Positions 8,506-16,759 of a DNA stretch of 64,000 bases are shown in pieces. The notes beneath the pieces were generated by a model. The model saw only the letters and a list, made by a program, of their open reading frames with translations, was not told the DNA's origin and made no database searches. The stretch spans positions 294,451 to 358,450 of the forward strand of contig NZ_BDQY01000001.1 in the NCBI RefSeq assembly GCF_002724055.1. The letters are read 5' to 3'. Numbering within the stretch: position 1 is the first letter of the stretch; every line of letters starts with the position of its first letter. Made by a program: the position numbers and the translations under genes. This DNA comes from Tepidibacter mesophilus. GTDB lineage: Bacteria; Bacillota; Clostridia; Peptostreptococcales; Peptostreptococcaceae.

Positions 8506-8781
8506 CTATATTCTCCAATCAGGACCTGATATTCCACCAAACTTTACCCATCCTTCCTTTTTTATACCATCAACTTCATATTCTATTCTATAAATCATTC
8601 GCCCCTTACCAACAAACATAAATGGCCCAATCCCTGTAAAAAAATTACGTCGCTCATAACCAATTAAGCGTCCCCCAAGAGAATCAATCTTACTCGCGAT
8701 ACTATCCTGGTGGCTTTCAATTCTTGAAATATATATTATAATAATTATTATTATAAAAGCCAACATACCTAAAGCATCCAT
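8506..8781 (-). CDS. Hypothetical small membrane-anchored protein
   Basis: 91 residues, not recognised. An N-terminal hydrophobic helix of about 15 residues (LAFIIIIIIIYIS) is followed by a soluble domain containing IGYERRNFFTGIGPF, VGKGRMIYRIEYEVDGIKK and EGWVKFGG, which suggests beta strands. It has a start codon with weak GAGAG ribosome site and lies upstream of another small membrane protein gene on the same strand; joint transcription is possible. Confidence 0.5.
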   Translation of the reverse strand: MDALGMLAFIIIIIIIYISRIESHQDSIASKIDSLGGRLIGYERRNFFTGIGPFMFVGKGRMIYRIEYEVDGIKKEGWVKFGGISGPDWRI

Positions 8782-9362
8782 ACAATTCTCTCCTATCTAA
8801 ATATATGTTTTTATTCATAAATTCATTATATTTTCATATCTAATTAATATTGAACTCTAATACTTAATCTTATATGCAAAAAATATCAATTTACTTATTG
8901 TAACAAAAGTTGCACTAACGATCTAAATTGTGATAATTTTATAAAGCATAATCTGTAGTTTTATTAAAACGTTGACAAAGTAGCGTTATTTTAATGTGTA
9001 TTATTTTGAGCCCAAGTGCAAACAGTCTCTATATCCACCATCCATATCCATACTATCAAATAAAACCAAATTTTTCCACGATATTTTTGTGTATTGTACT
9101 AAAAAAGACCCTGATATATAACATATCTAGATTTAACTCTTTTACAACAGCTATAGACAGTGGTGCAAAAATCTTATTATAGGTTAGAGTTATATATCAC
9201 TGTTATAGTAAAACAAATCCTATAAAATTATTAAGAGAATGTACAATAATACATGCTTATAATAAATTTATTTTATTGAAAAATTTAACACCTTTCCTAT
9301 TGTATAGGATTCTTATATCTTTGAAAAACTATTAAAAGATATATAATTTTAGGAGTGATATA
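8782..9362. other. Non-coding stretch with a decayed duplication
   Basis: No intact gene over about 580 bases. The middle (8963-9180) is a degraded copy of sequence from 9985-10317 and is listed separately. The remainder is A+T-rich, with AATCCTATA at about 9217 and TATAGGATT at about 9303 forming a distant inverted pair ahead of the peroxiredoxin start. Confidence 0.5.
8963..9180 (-). pseudogene. Rearranged remnant of the thiolase gene end and its terminator region
   Basis: 8963-9009 matches 9985-10031 in 46 of 47 bases. After an unmatched insertion, 9098-9128 resembles the thiolase terminator at 10039-10068, and 9123-9179 matches an internal piece of the thiolase gene (10261-10317) with roughly 80% identity, stops and indels included. 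The intervening 190 bases of the thiolase gene are missing. This is a decayed partial duplication flanking the peroxiredoxin gene. Confidence 0.7.
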
Positions 9363-9929
9363 ATGAATCATATTTCATTAGACATGTTGGCACCACCTAT
9401 TACAGCACAAGCATATGTAAATGGAACACAAAAACAAATCTCTCTTGGAGACTATACAGGAGAATGGCTCATACTCCTTTTTTATGGTAGTGACTTCACA
9501 TTTGTATGACCAACCGAATTGGCAGCAGTTGCTGATAGATATACTGAAATCACTGGACTTGGAGCAGATGTTTTAGGTATCAGTACAGATAGTATTTATT
9601 CTCATAAAGTATTTCATGAAGTTTCTCCAAGTGCAAAAAAAGTAATGTATCCTTTAATTTCTGATAGAACACTTAATATTTCTAGATCCTATGGTGTTTT
9701 AGATGATAAAAGTGCATCATCTTACAGAGCTACTTTTATAATTGATCCTAATGGGAAAATAAAACTTTGGGAAGTCTATCCTTCTACTGTAGGTAGAAAT
9801 ATTGATGAAATAATTCGAGCATTAAAAGCAATACAATATAATGCTCAAAGTAATGAAGGCACACCAGCAAATTGGCAACCTGGTGAAAATGGCATAAAAC
9901 CCGATTTACAATCTGCAGGGAAAATATGA
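9363..9929 (+). CDS. Peroxiredoxin (AhpC/TSA family), probable selenoprotein with Sec49 (in-frame TGA)
   Basis: The ATG at 9363 has AGGAGTG seven bases upstream. The frame reads MNHISLDMLAPPI... LLFYGSDFTFV, then TGA (9507-9509), then PTELAAVADRYTEITGLGAD and on to TGA at 9927. TGA falls exactly on the peroxidatic cysteine of the DFTFVCPTE motif, so the product is a 188-residue peroxiredoxin with selenocysteine at residue 49. Thr46 and later Arg of the family are kept, and the fold is complete (GISTDSIYSHKVFHE, YGVLDDK, ATFIIDPNGKI). There is no cysteine anywhere in the protein: the usual resolving Cys (VCPANW) is Thr here (GTPANW), so it must act as a one-selenol enzyme reducing peroxides with an outside reductant. 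A short stem-loop follows the TGA. The alternative, a nonsense mutation, is less likely because the rest is intact and MsrA in this window shows the same substitution. Confidence 0.85.
9507..9534 (+). promoter_or_regulatory. Candidate SECIS hairpin after the peroxiredoxin TGA
   Basis: Seventeen bases after the TGA, CAGC (9523-9526) pairs with GCTG (9531-9534) around the loop AGTT. Bacterial SECIS elements are small hairpins at this distance whose loop carries GU. The stem is short, so the call rests mainly on position and on the same AGTT loop in msrA. Confidence 0.5.
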
Positions 9930-9971
9930 TATAAATTTGATAGTAACTTATACAGTGTAAGAGTAAAATTG

Positions 9972-10030
9972 CAAAATAATACACATTAAAACGTTGACAA
10001 AGTAGGGTTATTTTAATGTGTATTATTTTG
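9972..10030. repeat. Perfect 20-base inverted repeat
   Basis: CAAAATAATACACATTAAAA at 9972-9991 is exactly complementary to 10011-10030, with a 19-base loop containing CGTTGACAAAGTAGGG. It may act as a terminator for the convergent peroxiredoxin gene. Its loop and right arm, but not its left arm, are duplicated at 8963-9009. Confidence 0.75.
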
Positions 10031-10039
10031 ATTTTAAGC

Positions 10040-10072
10040 ACAAAAAAGACTCTGATGCATAACACATCAAAG
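10040..10072 (-). terminator. Terminator of the lysine-fermentation operon
   Basis: On the minus strand CTTTGATG pairs with CATCAGAG (one G-U pair) around TGTTATG and is followed by TCTTTTTTG. It lies 14 bases after the thiolase stop codon. Confidence 0.75.
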
Positions 10073-10085
10073 CCCCAAACGAACA

Positions 10086-11264
10086 CTATCTTTTAACTAC
10101 AACAGCAGTACCCATTCCACCACCAATGCACAAAGTAGCAAGCCCATACGTAGAATCCCTTCTCTTCATCTCATGAAGTAATGTTACAAATATCCTAGCC
10201 CCAGATGCTCCTATTGGATGACCTAGTGCTATTGCTCCACCGTTTACATTTACCTTTTTCATATCAAGATTTAACTCTCTAGCAACAGCTATAGACTGTG
10301 CTGCAAAAGCTTCATTAGCTTCTATTAAGTCCATATCATCAATACACAAATTAGCTTTATCAAGAGCTTTTTTAACAGCATCAACTGGTCCTATTCCCAT
10401 TATAGACGGATCTACTCCTTTTGATGCATAACTAACTATAGTTGCTAAAGGTTCAAGCCCTAACTCTTCGCACTTTTCTTTACTCATTATAACAAGACCT
10501 GCTGCACCATCATTTATTCCAGATGCATTTGCTGCAGTTACTGTTCCATCCTTTTTAAACGCAGATTTTAGCTTTTGTAATTTTTCTAATTTAGCACCAT
10601 ATTTTATAAACTCGTCTTTATCAAATACTATAGGATTTTTTTTTCTTTGAGGTATAACAACTGGAACTATTTCATCATCGAATTTTCCATCTAACTGTGC
10701 TTTCTCAGCCTTATTCTGAGATCTAAGTGCAAATTCATCTTGTTCTTCTCTAGTTATATTATATTTTGTAGCTAAATTCTCAGCAGTAATTCCCATATGG
10801 TAGCCATTAAAAGCATCCCAAAGTCCGTCCTTTATCATCATATCATTTATATCAGAATCACCCATTCTATATCCCCATCTAGCATTTTGAAGTAAATAAG
10901 GTGATTTTGACATATTCTCAACTCCACCTACTACAACTATATCATTATCCCCTGATAATATAGTTTGAGCAGCAAGTGATACACTTCTAAGACCTGATCC
11001 ACATACCTTATTTATAGTCATTGCAGGGACATTATCCGGAATACCTGCATCTAATGAACACTGTCTAGCTATATTTTGACCAAGGCCACCTTGAAGGACA
11101 CATCCAAATATAACTTCATCTACATCATTTGGACTTATATTAGATGTTTTTAAAGCTTCTTTAATAACCAAACTTCCAAGTTGTCTAGCTTCTATATCCT
11201 TAAGTGATCCCCCATAATTTCCTATAGGTGTTCTAACTGCTGAGACAACTACAGCTTCTCTCAT
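10086..11264 (-). CDS. thlA: Acetyl-CoA C-acetyltransferase (thiolase)
   Basis: 392 residues, the usual length of biosynthetic/degradative thiolases. The acyl-accepting cysteine is in [10 protein letters not shown] (about residue 88), and the C-terminal [20 protein letters not shown] and CIGGGMG carry the catalytic His and second Cys. It interconverts acetoacetyl-CoA and two acetyl-CoA. Last gene of the lysine operon, 13 bases after hbd; there it would cleave acetoacetyl-CoA made by the CoA-transferase from acetoacetate, giving acetyl-CoA for ATP formation. Ribosome site GGGGGAG precedes the ATG. Confidence 0.95.
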   Translation of the reverse strand: MREAVVVSAVRTPIGNYGGSLKDIEARQLGSLVIKEALKTSNISPNDVDEVIFGCVLQGGLGQNIARQCSLDAGIPDNVPAMTINKVCGSGLRSVSLAAQTILSGDNDIVVVGGVENMSKSPYLLQNARWGYRMGDSDINDMMIKDGLWDAFNGYHMGITAENLATKYNITREEQDEFALRSQNKAEKAQLDGKFDDEIVPVVIPQRKKNPIVFDKDEFIKYGAKLEKLQKLKSAFKKDGTVTAANASGINDGAAGLVIMSKEKCEELGLEPLATIVSYASKGVDPSIMGIGPVDAVKKALDKANLCIDDMDLIEANEAFAAQSIAVARELNLDMKKVNVNGGAIALGHPIGASGARIFVTLLHEMKRRDSTYGLATLCIGGGMGTAVVVKR

Positions 11265-11277
11265 CCCAACTCCCCCT

Positions 11278-12117
11278 TTAATATTTATAAAATCCGTTCT
11301 TTGTTTTTCTTCCTAGTAAATTTCCTCTGACCATCTTTTTAAGAAGGGTATGAGGTCTATATTTGTCATCTCCAAATTCTTTATGTAGTATTTCCATTAT
11401 GAATAAAACAACATCATTTCCTATAAGGTCAGATAACTCAAGTGGTCCCATAGGATGACCAGCTCCTAGCTTCATAGCCTTATCTATCTCTTCACTAGTA
11501 GCTATTCCATCACCTAAAATACCTATTGCTTCATTTATCATAGGTATTAATATTCTATTAACTATAAATCCCGGAGCCTCTTTAACCATAACGGGATCCT
11601 TACCTATTTGAGTACATAGTTCATGAACCTTATCTACAGTATCTTGTGAAGATGCTATCCCTTCTATTATTTCAACTAATTTCATAACTGGTGCAGGATT
11701 GAAAAAATGCATTCCTATTACCTTATCAGGTCTTTTTGTTGAAAGTGCTACTTCTGTTATACTAAGAGATGATGTATTGGTTGCAAGTACTGCATCTTCT
11801 TTTACGATTTCATCTAATTTTTTAAACAATTCTTTTTTTACTTCTATATTTTCAACTATTGCTTCAATTATAATGTCACATTCTTTTAATTCCTCTATTT
11901 CAACACAAATATTAAGTTTTTCTAAAATACCTTCTTTATCTTCTGATGTTATTTTTTCTTTTTTAACTTTTCTATCTAAATTTTTATCTATAATATTAAA
12001 ACCTTTCTTTACTCCATTTTCACTATTTCCTTTTAGAACAACCTCATATCCTTTTTCTATAAAAACTTGTGCGATACCACTTCCCATAGTTCCAGTTCCT
12101 ATTACCCCTATTTTCAT
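11278..12117 (-). CDS. hbd: 3-hydroxybutyryl-CoA dehydrogenase
   Basis: 279 residues. N-terminal Rossmann motif [16 protein letters not shown] at residues 4-19, catalytic region [13 protein letters not shown] and [15 protein letters not shown] with the active His, and C-terminal dimer domain [20 protein letters not shown] and [16 protein letters not shown]. It interconverts 3-hydroxybutyryl-CoA and acetoacetyl-CoA with NAD(P). It lies between crt and thl in the operon, so crotonyl-CoA and acetoacetyl-CoA are connected. The Rossmann strand after the glycine loop ([10 protein letters not shown]) lacks the usual acidic residue at the strand end, which may mean NADP preference; this is inference. 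Confidence 0.93.
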   Translation of the reverse strand: MKIGVIGTGTMGSGIAQVFIEKGYEVVLKGNSENGVKKGFNIIDKNLDRKVKKEKITSEDKEGILEKLNICVEIEELKECDIIIEAIVENIEVKKELFKKLDEIVKEDAVLATNTSSLSITEVALSTKRPDKVIGMHFFNPAPVMKLVEIIEGIASSQDTVDKVHELCTQIGKDPVMVKEAPGFIVNRILIPMINEAIGILGDGIATSEEIDKAMKLGAGHPMGPLELSDLIGNDVVLFIMEILHKEFGDDKYRPHTLLKKMVRGNLLGRKTKNGFYKY

Positions 12118-12129
12118 AAAAATTACCCC

Positions 12130-12897
12130 CTATTTATTCTCAAAATTAGCTTTTCTCTTTTCATCAAATGCACTCATTCCCTCTTTTTGATCACTTGTAC
12201 TAAAGCAAGAGGCAAAACATTCTACCTCATAATCAATATATAAATTTTTATTATAGGCAAAATTTATAGATTTTTTAGCTTGTTTTACGGCTATAGGAGC
12301 TTTTTTAATTATCTTATTTGCCATTTCTATTGATTCTTTTATAGGATCTTCCTCTATTTTATTTAAAATCCCCAATCTTAAAGCCTCTTTTGAATCTACA
12401 ATATCTCCTGTATATATCATTTCCTTAGCTTTTGAAATACCTATAGCATTTGATAGTCTCTGAGTTGCTCCAAATCCTGGAATTATACCAAGACCAACCT
12501 CAGGTTGAGCAAATTTAGACTTTTCATTTCCTATTCTAATATCACATGCTAGTGCAAGCTCTAATCCTCCACCTAAACAATATCCATTTATTGCAGCTAT
12601 CACAATTTTTTCTAAGTTTTCTATCTTTTTAAATACATTATTTCCAAGCTTTGAAAATCTCATAGCTTCAACGCATCCCATGTCCTTCATCTGCTTAATA
12701 TCAGCTCCAGCTACAAAAGCCTTATTACCTTCACCAGATATTAGTAAAACATGGATATTTTTGTCTTTTTCTATTTCATCTAAAAATATATCTAACTCAA
12801 TCAAAGTATCTTTATTTAAACTGTTCATATACTTAGCTCTATCTATTTTTAAAATACCTATATTATCATTAATCTTCTCATAAAATAAATTTTCCAT
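12130..12897 (-). CDS. crt: Enoyl-CoA hydratase (crotonase)
   Basis: 255 residues of the crotonase fold. The oxyanion-hole segments AFVAGADIKQM and NGYCLGGGLELALACDIRI are present, with catalytic Glu-bearing QPEVGLGIIPGFGATQRL and the later ALRLGILNKI. It hydrates crotonyl-CoA to 3-hydroxybutyryl-CoA. It sits 10 bases after kamE and 12 before hbd. In lysine fermentation crotonyl-CoA comes from Kal, so this step offers a branch toward acetoacetyl-CoA beside reduction to butyryl-CoA. Confidence 0.92.
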   Translation of the reverse strand: MENLFYEKINDNIGILKIDRAKYMNSLNKDTLIELDIFLDEIEKDKNIHVLLISGEGNKAFVAGADIKQMKDMGCVEAMRFSKLGNNVFKKIENLEKIVIAAINGYCLGGGLELALACDIRIGNEKSKFAQPEVGLGIIPGFGATQRLSNAIGISKAKEMIYTGDIVDSKEALRLGILNKIEEDPIKESIEMANKIIKKAPIAVKQAKKSINFAYNKNLYIDYEVECFASCFSTSDQKEGMSAFDEKRKANFENK

Positions 12898-12907
12898 AGT
12901 AATCCCC

Positions 12908-13696
12908 CTATACTATTTGTTTATTTATCATCTCTGTAACTGCAAATGTAGCTACATCATTCGCGTATTTTCCAGCACCAAATCCAGCATCATATCCAAG
13001 TTCTTTGGCTAATTCATGATCAATTCTAGCTCCTCCACATATTAAAATAATCTTATCTCTTAACCCTTCAGCCTCTAATATTTCTACTAAATTAGTTAGA
13101 TTGTTTATATGTACATTTTTTTGAGTTACAGTTTGAGATACTAAAAGCACGTCTGCTTTAAGCTCTATAGCTTTTTTTACAAACTCTTCATTAGCAACTT
13201 GACTTCCTAGGTTATAAGCTTCTATCATATCGTATCTTTCAAGCCCATAATGTCCTGCATATCCCTTCATATTCATTATTGCGTCTATTCCAACAGTATG
13301 AGCATCAGTTCCAGTACTAGCTCCTACAACCACTACTTTTCTCTTTATATTATCTTTTATATATTCATCTACCTCTTTCATAGACATTGTATCCACTTCA
13401 ACAGTTTCAACATGTACAGTAGTATAATCAACAGTGTGATTCAAACTTCCATACACAACATAATATGTAAATTCTTTATCTAGCATCCTATGATAAGCTA
13501 CAGACGGCTCACTAAGTCCCATCTTTGAAGCAAGTATTTTTGCACACTCTATACCCTTTTCATCATCTTTGACAGGAAGAGTAAAACTTAATTGAACCTT
13601 TCCATCATTCATTGTATCTCCGTAAGGCTTTAGTTTTGTTAAATCAAGAGTCTTATCGAATTCCTTGTTATCCATAGAGTAAAGTCCACCGCTCAT
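12908..13696 (-). CDS. kamE: Lysine 5,6-aminomutase, beta subunit (B12- and PLP-binding)
   Basis: 262 residues. The cobalamin motif DxHxxG appears as DAHTVG with His at residue 133, and Lys144 (in NMKGYAGHYG) falls where the family's PLP lysine is known. The Rossmann domain continues LLVSQTVTQKNVHINNL and LICGGARIDHELAKELGYDA. With KamD it moves the 6-amino group of beta-lysine to carbon 5, giving 3,5-diaminohexanoate. The start ATG overlaps the kamD stop (TAATG), so the two subunits are translationally coupled. Length and key residue numbers equal those of the characterised clostridial enzyme as I remember it. Confidence 0.95.
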   Translation of the reverse strand: MSGGLYSMDNKEFDKTLDLTKLKPYGDTMNDGKVQLSFTLPVKDDEKGIECAKILASKMGLSEPSVAYHRMLDKEFTYYVVYGSLNHTVDYTTVHVETVEVDTMSMKEVDEYIKDNIKRKVVVVGASTGTDAHTVGIDAIMNMKGYAGHYGLERYDMIEAYNLGSQVANEEFVKKAIELKADVLLVSQTVTQKNVHINNLTNLVEILEAEGLRDKIILICGGARIDHELAKELGYDAGFGAGKYANDVATFAVTEMINKQIV

Positions 13697-15252
13697 TATC
13701 TCTTCCCTCCTAACATAATATCTATAAATGGATTGAAATACTTTGTATCCTTTTTTATAACTCCTTCAAGCCCTTTACCTGAATCTATAGGTCTTTTTAT
13801 TCCACCAAAAGTTCCCATTTCTAATGTCTTGAATAATCCTTTAGCTTCTATTTCCTTTAATAATTCGTATGCCTTATTTAATACCTCATTAGCTCTATTT
13901 TCTATTATTCCGCCTTTTTTAAATATTATCTCTTCTCCTAAAGAACTCATAGTATTAGATACATAACTAGCATTTTCTATTGAAAGCGCTCTATCAGACA
14001 TAAAAGGTGTATGAAGAGCTTCTGTTAGCATCCCTAGAAGATGTATTTTTTGATTTGTCATTATAGTTATCATATTAAACATAGCATCTTGTATATGACC
14101 CTTAAATATATTTCCTGTCATAAACTTTGTAGGTGGCATATATTTTAATGGAGCCTTCGGAAATATCTCCCTAGCCATTTGTGCTTGTGAAAGCTCTAAT
14201 AAAAAACCATCTTTTATATCAGGATTCATTTCAAAAGCATGCCCGAGTCCCATTAATTCCTCTGAGAGTCCTGCCACTAAAGCAAATTGTTCATTTATAA
14301 ATTGAGATGCAAGTACAGTATGAGCTTCTTCTACTGCATCAGCTGTAGTTAGATAGTTGTCTTCACCTGTATTTATAATAACTCCTGCATATCCGTTTAT
14401 AGCTCTTGAGAAGTACTGATCTATCATTGTTCTTTTCATATTTATATCTCTAAATAATATTCCATAAAGAGCGTCATTTAACATTACATCGAGTCTTTCA
14501 ATAGCTCCCATGGCAGCAATCTCTGGCATACAAAGCCCTGAACAATAATTACAAAGTCTTATATATCTTCCAAGTTCTTCTCCAACCTCATCAAGAGCCT
14601 CTCTCATTAATCTAAAATTTTCTTGAGTTGCATAAGTTCCACCAAAACCTTCAGTAGTTGCACCATATGGCACATAGTCAAGAAGACTTTGCCCAGTAGT
14701 TCTTATAACTGCTATTATATCCGCTCCTTGCTTTGCAGCAGCCTTTGCCTGAACTATATCTTCATATATATTTCCAGTAGCAACTATTACATATAAATAT
14801 GGTCCTTTTTTATCTGAAAATGTATTTAAATACTCTTCTCTTTTCATTTTATTAGCATCTATTTTATCCATAGTTTCCTTTACTGTAGATACTAAATTCA
14901 TCTTTATATCAAATAAGTCATGAAGAGGTATTTTGGTTATATCTATTTCTTTTTTACTAATCCTTTTTGCTACCTCCTGTGCGCTTATCTCATAAGTTAG
15001 CATTGCATTTCCAACAAATAAAGCAGCCCCTAAGGATAACATATTTTTACTTTTTATACTATCTACAACTATATTAGAAAGAGGTACACCATATTCATCA
15101 ATTCCATCTATTCCCATCAATCTACATACAGTTCTTTCAACCGCTACGGTAGTATGATCATCTATAAATCCCTGAACATCATTTGCAATATTTTTAGCAC
15201 ACTGCCTAGCTTTATCTACAATATCAAAATTCAAATTAAGCTTGCTTTCCAT
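13696..15252 (-). CDS. kamD: Lysine 5,6-aminomutase, alpha subunit
   Basis: 518 residues, the full family length. The TIM-barrel body carries characteristic segments such as DDHTTVAVERTVCRLMGIDG, AAAKQGADIIAVIRTTGQSL and DYVPYGATTEGFGGTYATQE, and CNYCSGLCMPEIAAMGAIER. It binds adenosylcobalamin and PLP jointly with KamE and catalyses a radical 1,2-amino shift on beta-lysine. It is 25 bases downstream of kamC and directly coupled to kamE. Confidence 0.95.
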   Translation of the reverse strand: MESKLNLNFDIVDKARQCAKNIANDVQGFIDDHTTVAVERTVCRLMGIDGIDEYGVPLSNIVVDSIKSKNMLSLGAALFVGNAMLTYEISAQEVAKRISKKEIDITKIPLHDLFDIKMNLVSTVKETMDKIDANKMKREEYLNTFSDKKGPYLYVIVATGNIYEDIVQAKAAAKQGADIIAVIRTTGQSLLDYVPYGATTEGFGGTYATQENFRLMREALDEVGEELGRYIRLCNYCSGLCMPEIAAMGAIERLDVMLNDALYGILFRDINMKRTMIDQYFSRAINGYAGVIINTGEDNYLTTADAVEEAHTVLASQFINEQFALVAGLSEELMGLGHAFEMNPDIKDGFLLELSQAQMAREIFPKAPLKYMPPTKFMTGNIFKGHIQDAMFNMITIMTNQKIHLLGMLTEALHTPFMSDRALSIENASYVSNTMSSLGEEIIFKKGGIIENRANEVLNKAYELLKEIEAKGLFKTLEMGTFGGIKRPIDSGKGLEGVIKKDTKYFNPFIDIMLGGKR

Positions 15253-15277
15253 TTTATCTCATCCCCCCAGTAACTAT

Positions 15278-16759
15278 TTAATAATATTGTTTTGCTATAT
15301 TCACTATTGATTCATCAAGTCCCATGAGAATGGATATATTTAGAGCATCCTTTGGAACCTCACAATCTTTTGTAACTCTTTCTAATCTATAGTCCATATT
15401 ATCTTGTATTATTTGTATAGATTTTGATTTATTCAAATGTATTTTATATTTTAATGAATCAAAGTCTATGTCTTTTAGTCCTCTAACTTGATAATGAACT
15501 GTATTATAATCTATAACGCCATCATAATGAGTCGATATTACACTTATACTATCAAAATTTTCTAAATATTCACACACAGATTTTACTAATATAGAGCCTT
15601 CTTTTGGATTTGTTCCTCTTGCAAATTCATCAAGAGCAACAAATCCATTTTCTCTTTTTATGGATTCTACAACTTCCTTTAACTTATGTATTTCAGCTCC
15701 AAATGTACTAAGACCCTTAGTTACAGATTGCATATCATCGGATATAAAATATATAAAATCTAGTATTGGAAATATAGCCTTTTTACAGAATACGAAAAAT
15801 CCCATTTGCCCAAGCATTAAATTCAATACTATAGTATTTAAACTAATGCTCTTCCCCCCCATGTTAGCTCCTGTTATTACTGTCGATCCGCTATTTAAAT
15901 CTATACTTATAGGTGTGAATTTCTTATTATTTTTTTCAACAATATCTTTTACATATGGATTTACACTGTCATTTATAGTTATAATCATTTCATCACATAT
16001 TTCAGGCCTTACCCCTTTATATTTAATGGCTAATTTTGTTTTCCCTATTAGAAAATCGAGTTTTGCTAAAGAACCTATATTGATTCGTATATTGTCTACA
16101 AACTGTTTTATTTCATTTGATAAATATTTCTTTATTTGTAGTTCTTCTTTTTCCTCAAGTATTACTATCTCTAGTCGTTCTTGTTTTAAGTTGTATATTA
16201 TTTCTTCATCTATTTGATTAAATATTTTTTGCTCTATCTCCATTTTTCTATATCTTATTTTTCTTAAATTCGCACTATACGAATCGTATATATAAAATGT
16301 AGGTATTCTTGTTTTTTGAGGGTCTAATAAATCTATTATTTTATCTGGTGATTTAAATTTTATATCATATATTTGAATATTTATTTCTTTATATATCTCT
16401 ATTAACTCCTCAATCAAAATACAAAAACATTTTATTTCAAATATCTCAACCTCGTCCAAAACATTAGATTTTTCACATCTTTCAAGAGATTTTCTTATAT
16501 CTTTAAATTTATATAGAATGTTTTCTACTTTCATATAATAATCTTTGTTTTTGATAAAGCTATTTTTCATTGTTTCTATGTAATTTAATTCCTTTACAAG
16601 AATGTCCTTTTGATTTTTTTTATAAGGTTTTATATCTTTTTTCATCTGTAATCCATACGGTGTTAAAATATCTAGATTTCTCATTATATAATTAAATCCT
16701 ATGGCTTCTCTTTGACTATCATCTAAAAATCTAATATTAACCACCTCCAATAACGTCAA
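15278..16759 (-). CDS. kamC: MutS-like ATPase, lysine 5,6-aminomutase reactivase component KamC
   Basis: Up to 493 residues with a MutS-type ATPase at the C-terminus: Walker A GANMGGKSISLNT, Walker B-like GFVALDEFARGTNPKEGS and STHYD, with coiled-coil regions before it; the mismatch-recognition domains of MutS are absent. Placed between kamB and kamD, it fits the KamC component that restores inactivated aminomutase. The start is unusual: the only good ribosome site (GGAGGTGG, 16748-16741) lies downstream of the first possible TTG, and the codon at correct spacing is ATT (16735-16733), right after the kamB stop. The frame is open upstream, so coordinates show the longest form; the true start may be ATT. 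Confidence 0.85.
   Translation of the reverse strand: MTLLEVVNIRFLDDSQREAIGFNYIMRNLDILTPYGLQMKKDIKPYKKNQKDILVKELNYIETMKNSFIKNKDYYMKVENILYKFKDIRKSLERCEKSNVLDEVEIFEIKCFCILIEELIEIYKEINIQIYDIKFKSPDKIIDLLDPQKTRIPTFYIYDSYSANLRKIRYRKMEIEQKIFNQIDEEIIYNLKQERLEIVILEEKEELQIKKYLSNEIKQFVDNIRINIGSLAKLDFLIGKTKLAIKYKGVRPEICDEMIITINDSVNPYVKDIVEKNNKKFTPISIDLNSGSTVITGANMGGKSISLNTIVLNLMLGQMGFFVFCKKAIFPILDFIYFISDDMQSVTKGLSTFGAEIHKLKEVVESIKRENGFVALDEFARGTNPKEGSILVKSVCEYLENFDSISVISTHYDGVIDYNTVHYQVRGLKDIDFDSLKYKIHLNKSKSIQIIQDNMDYRLERVTKDCEVPKDALNISILMGLDESIVNIAKQYY

Noticed and set aside
8994..9182. 62-codon plus-strand frame with a Cys/His-poor product
   Set aside because: It lies wholly in the decayed thiolase duplicate, antisense to the thiolase remnant; no ribosome site.
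9519..9929. Peroxiredoxin as a 136-residue protein starting after the TGA
   Set aside because: It would lack the N-terminal third and the active-site residue; there is no ribosome site before it, while a complete start with AGGAGTG exists at 9363 in the same frame.
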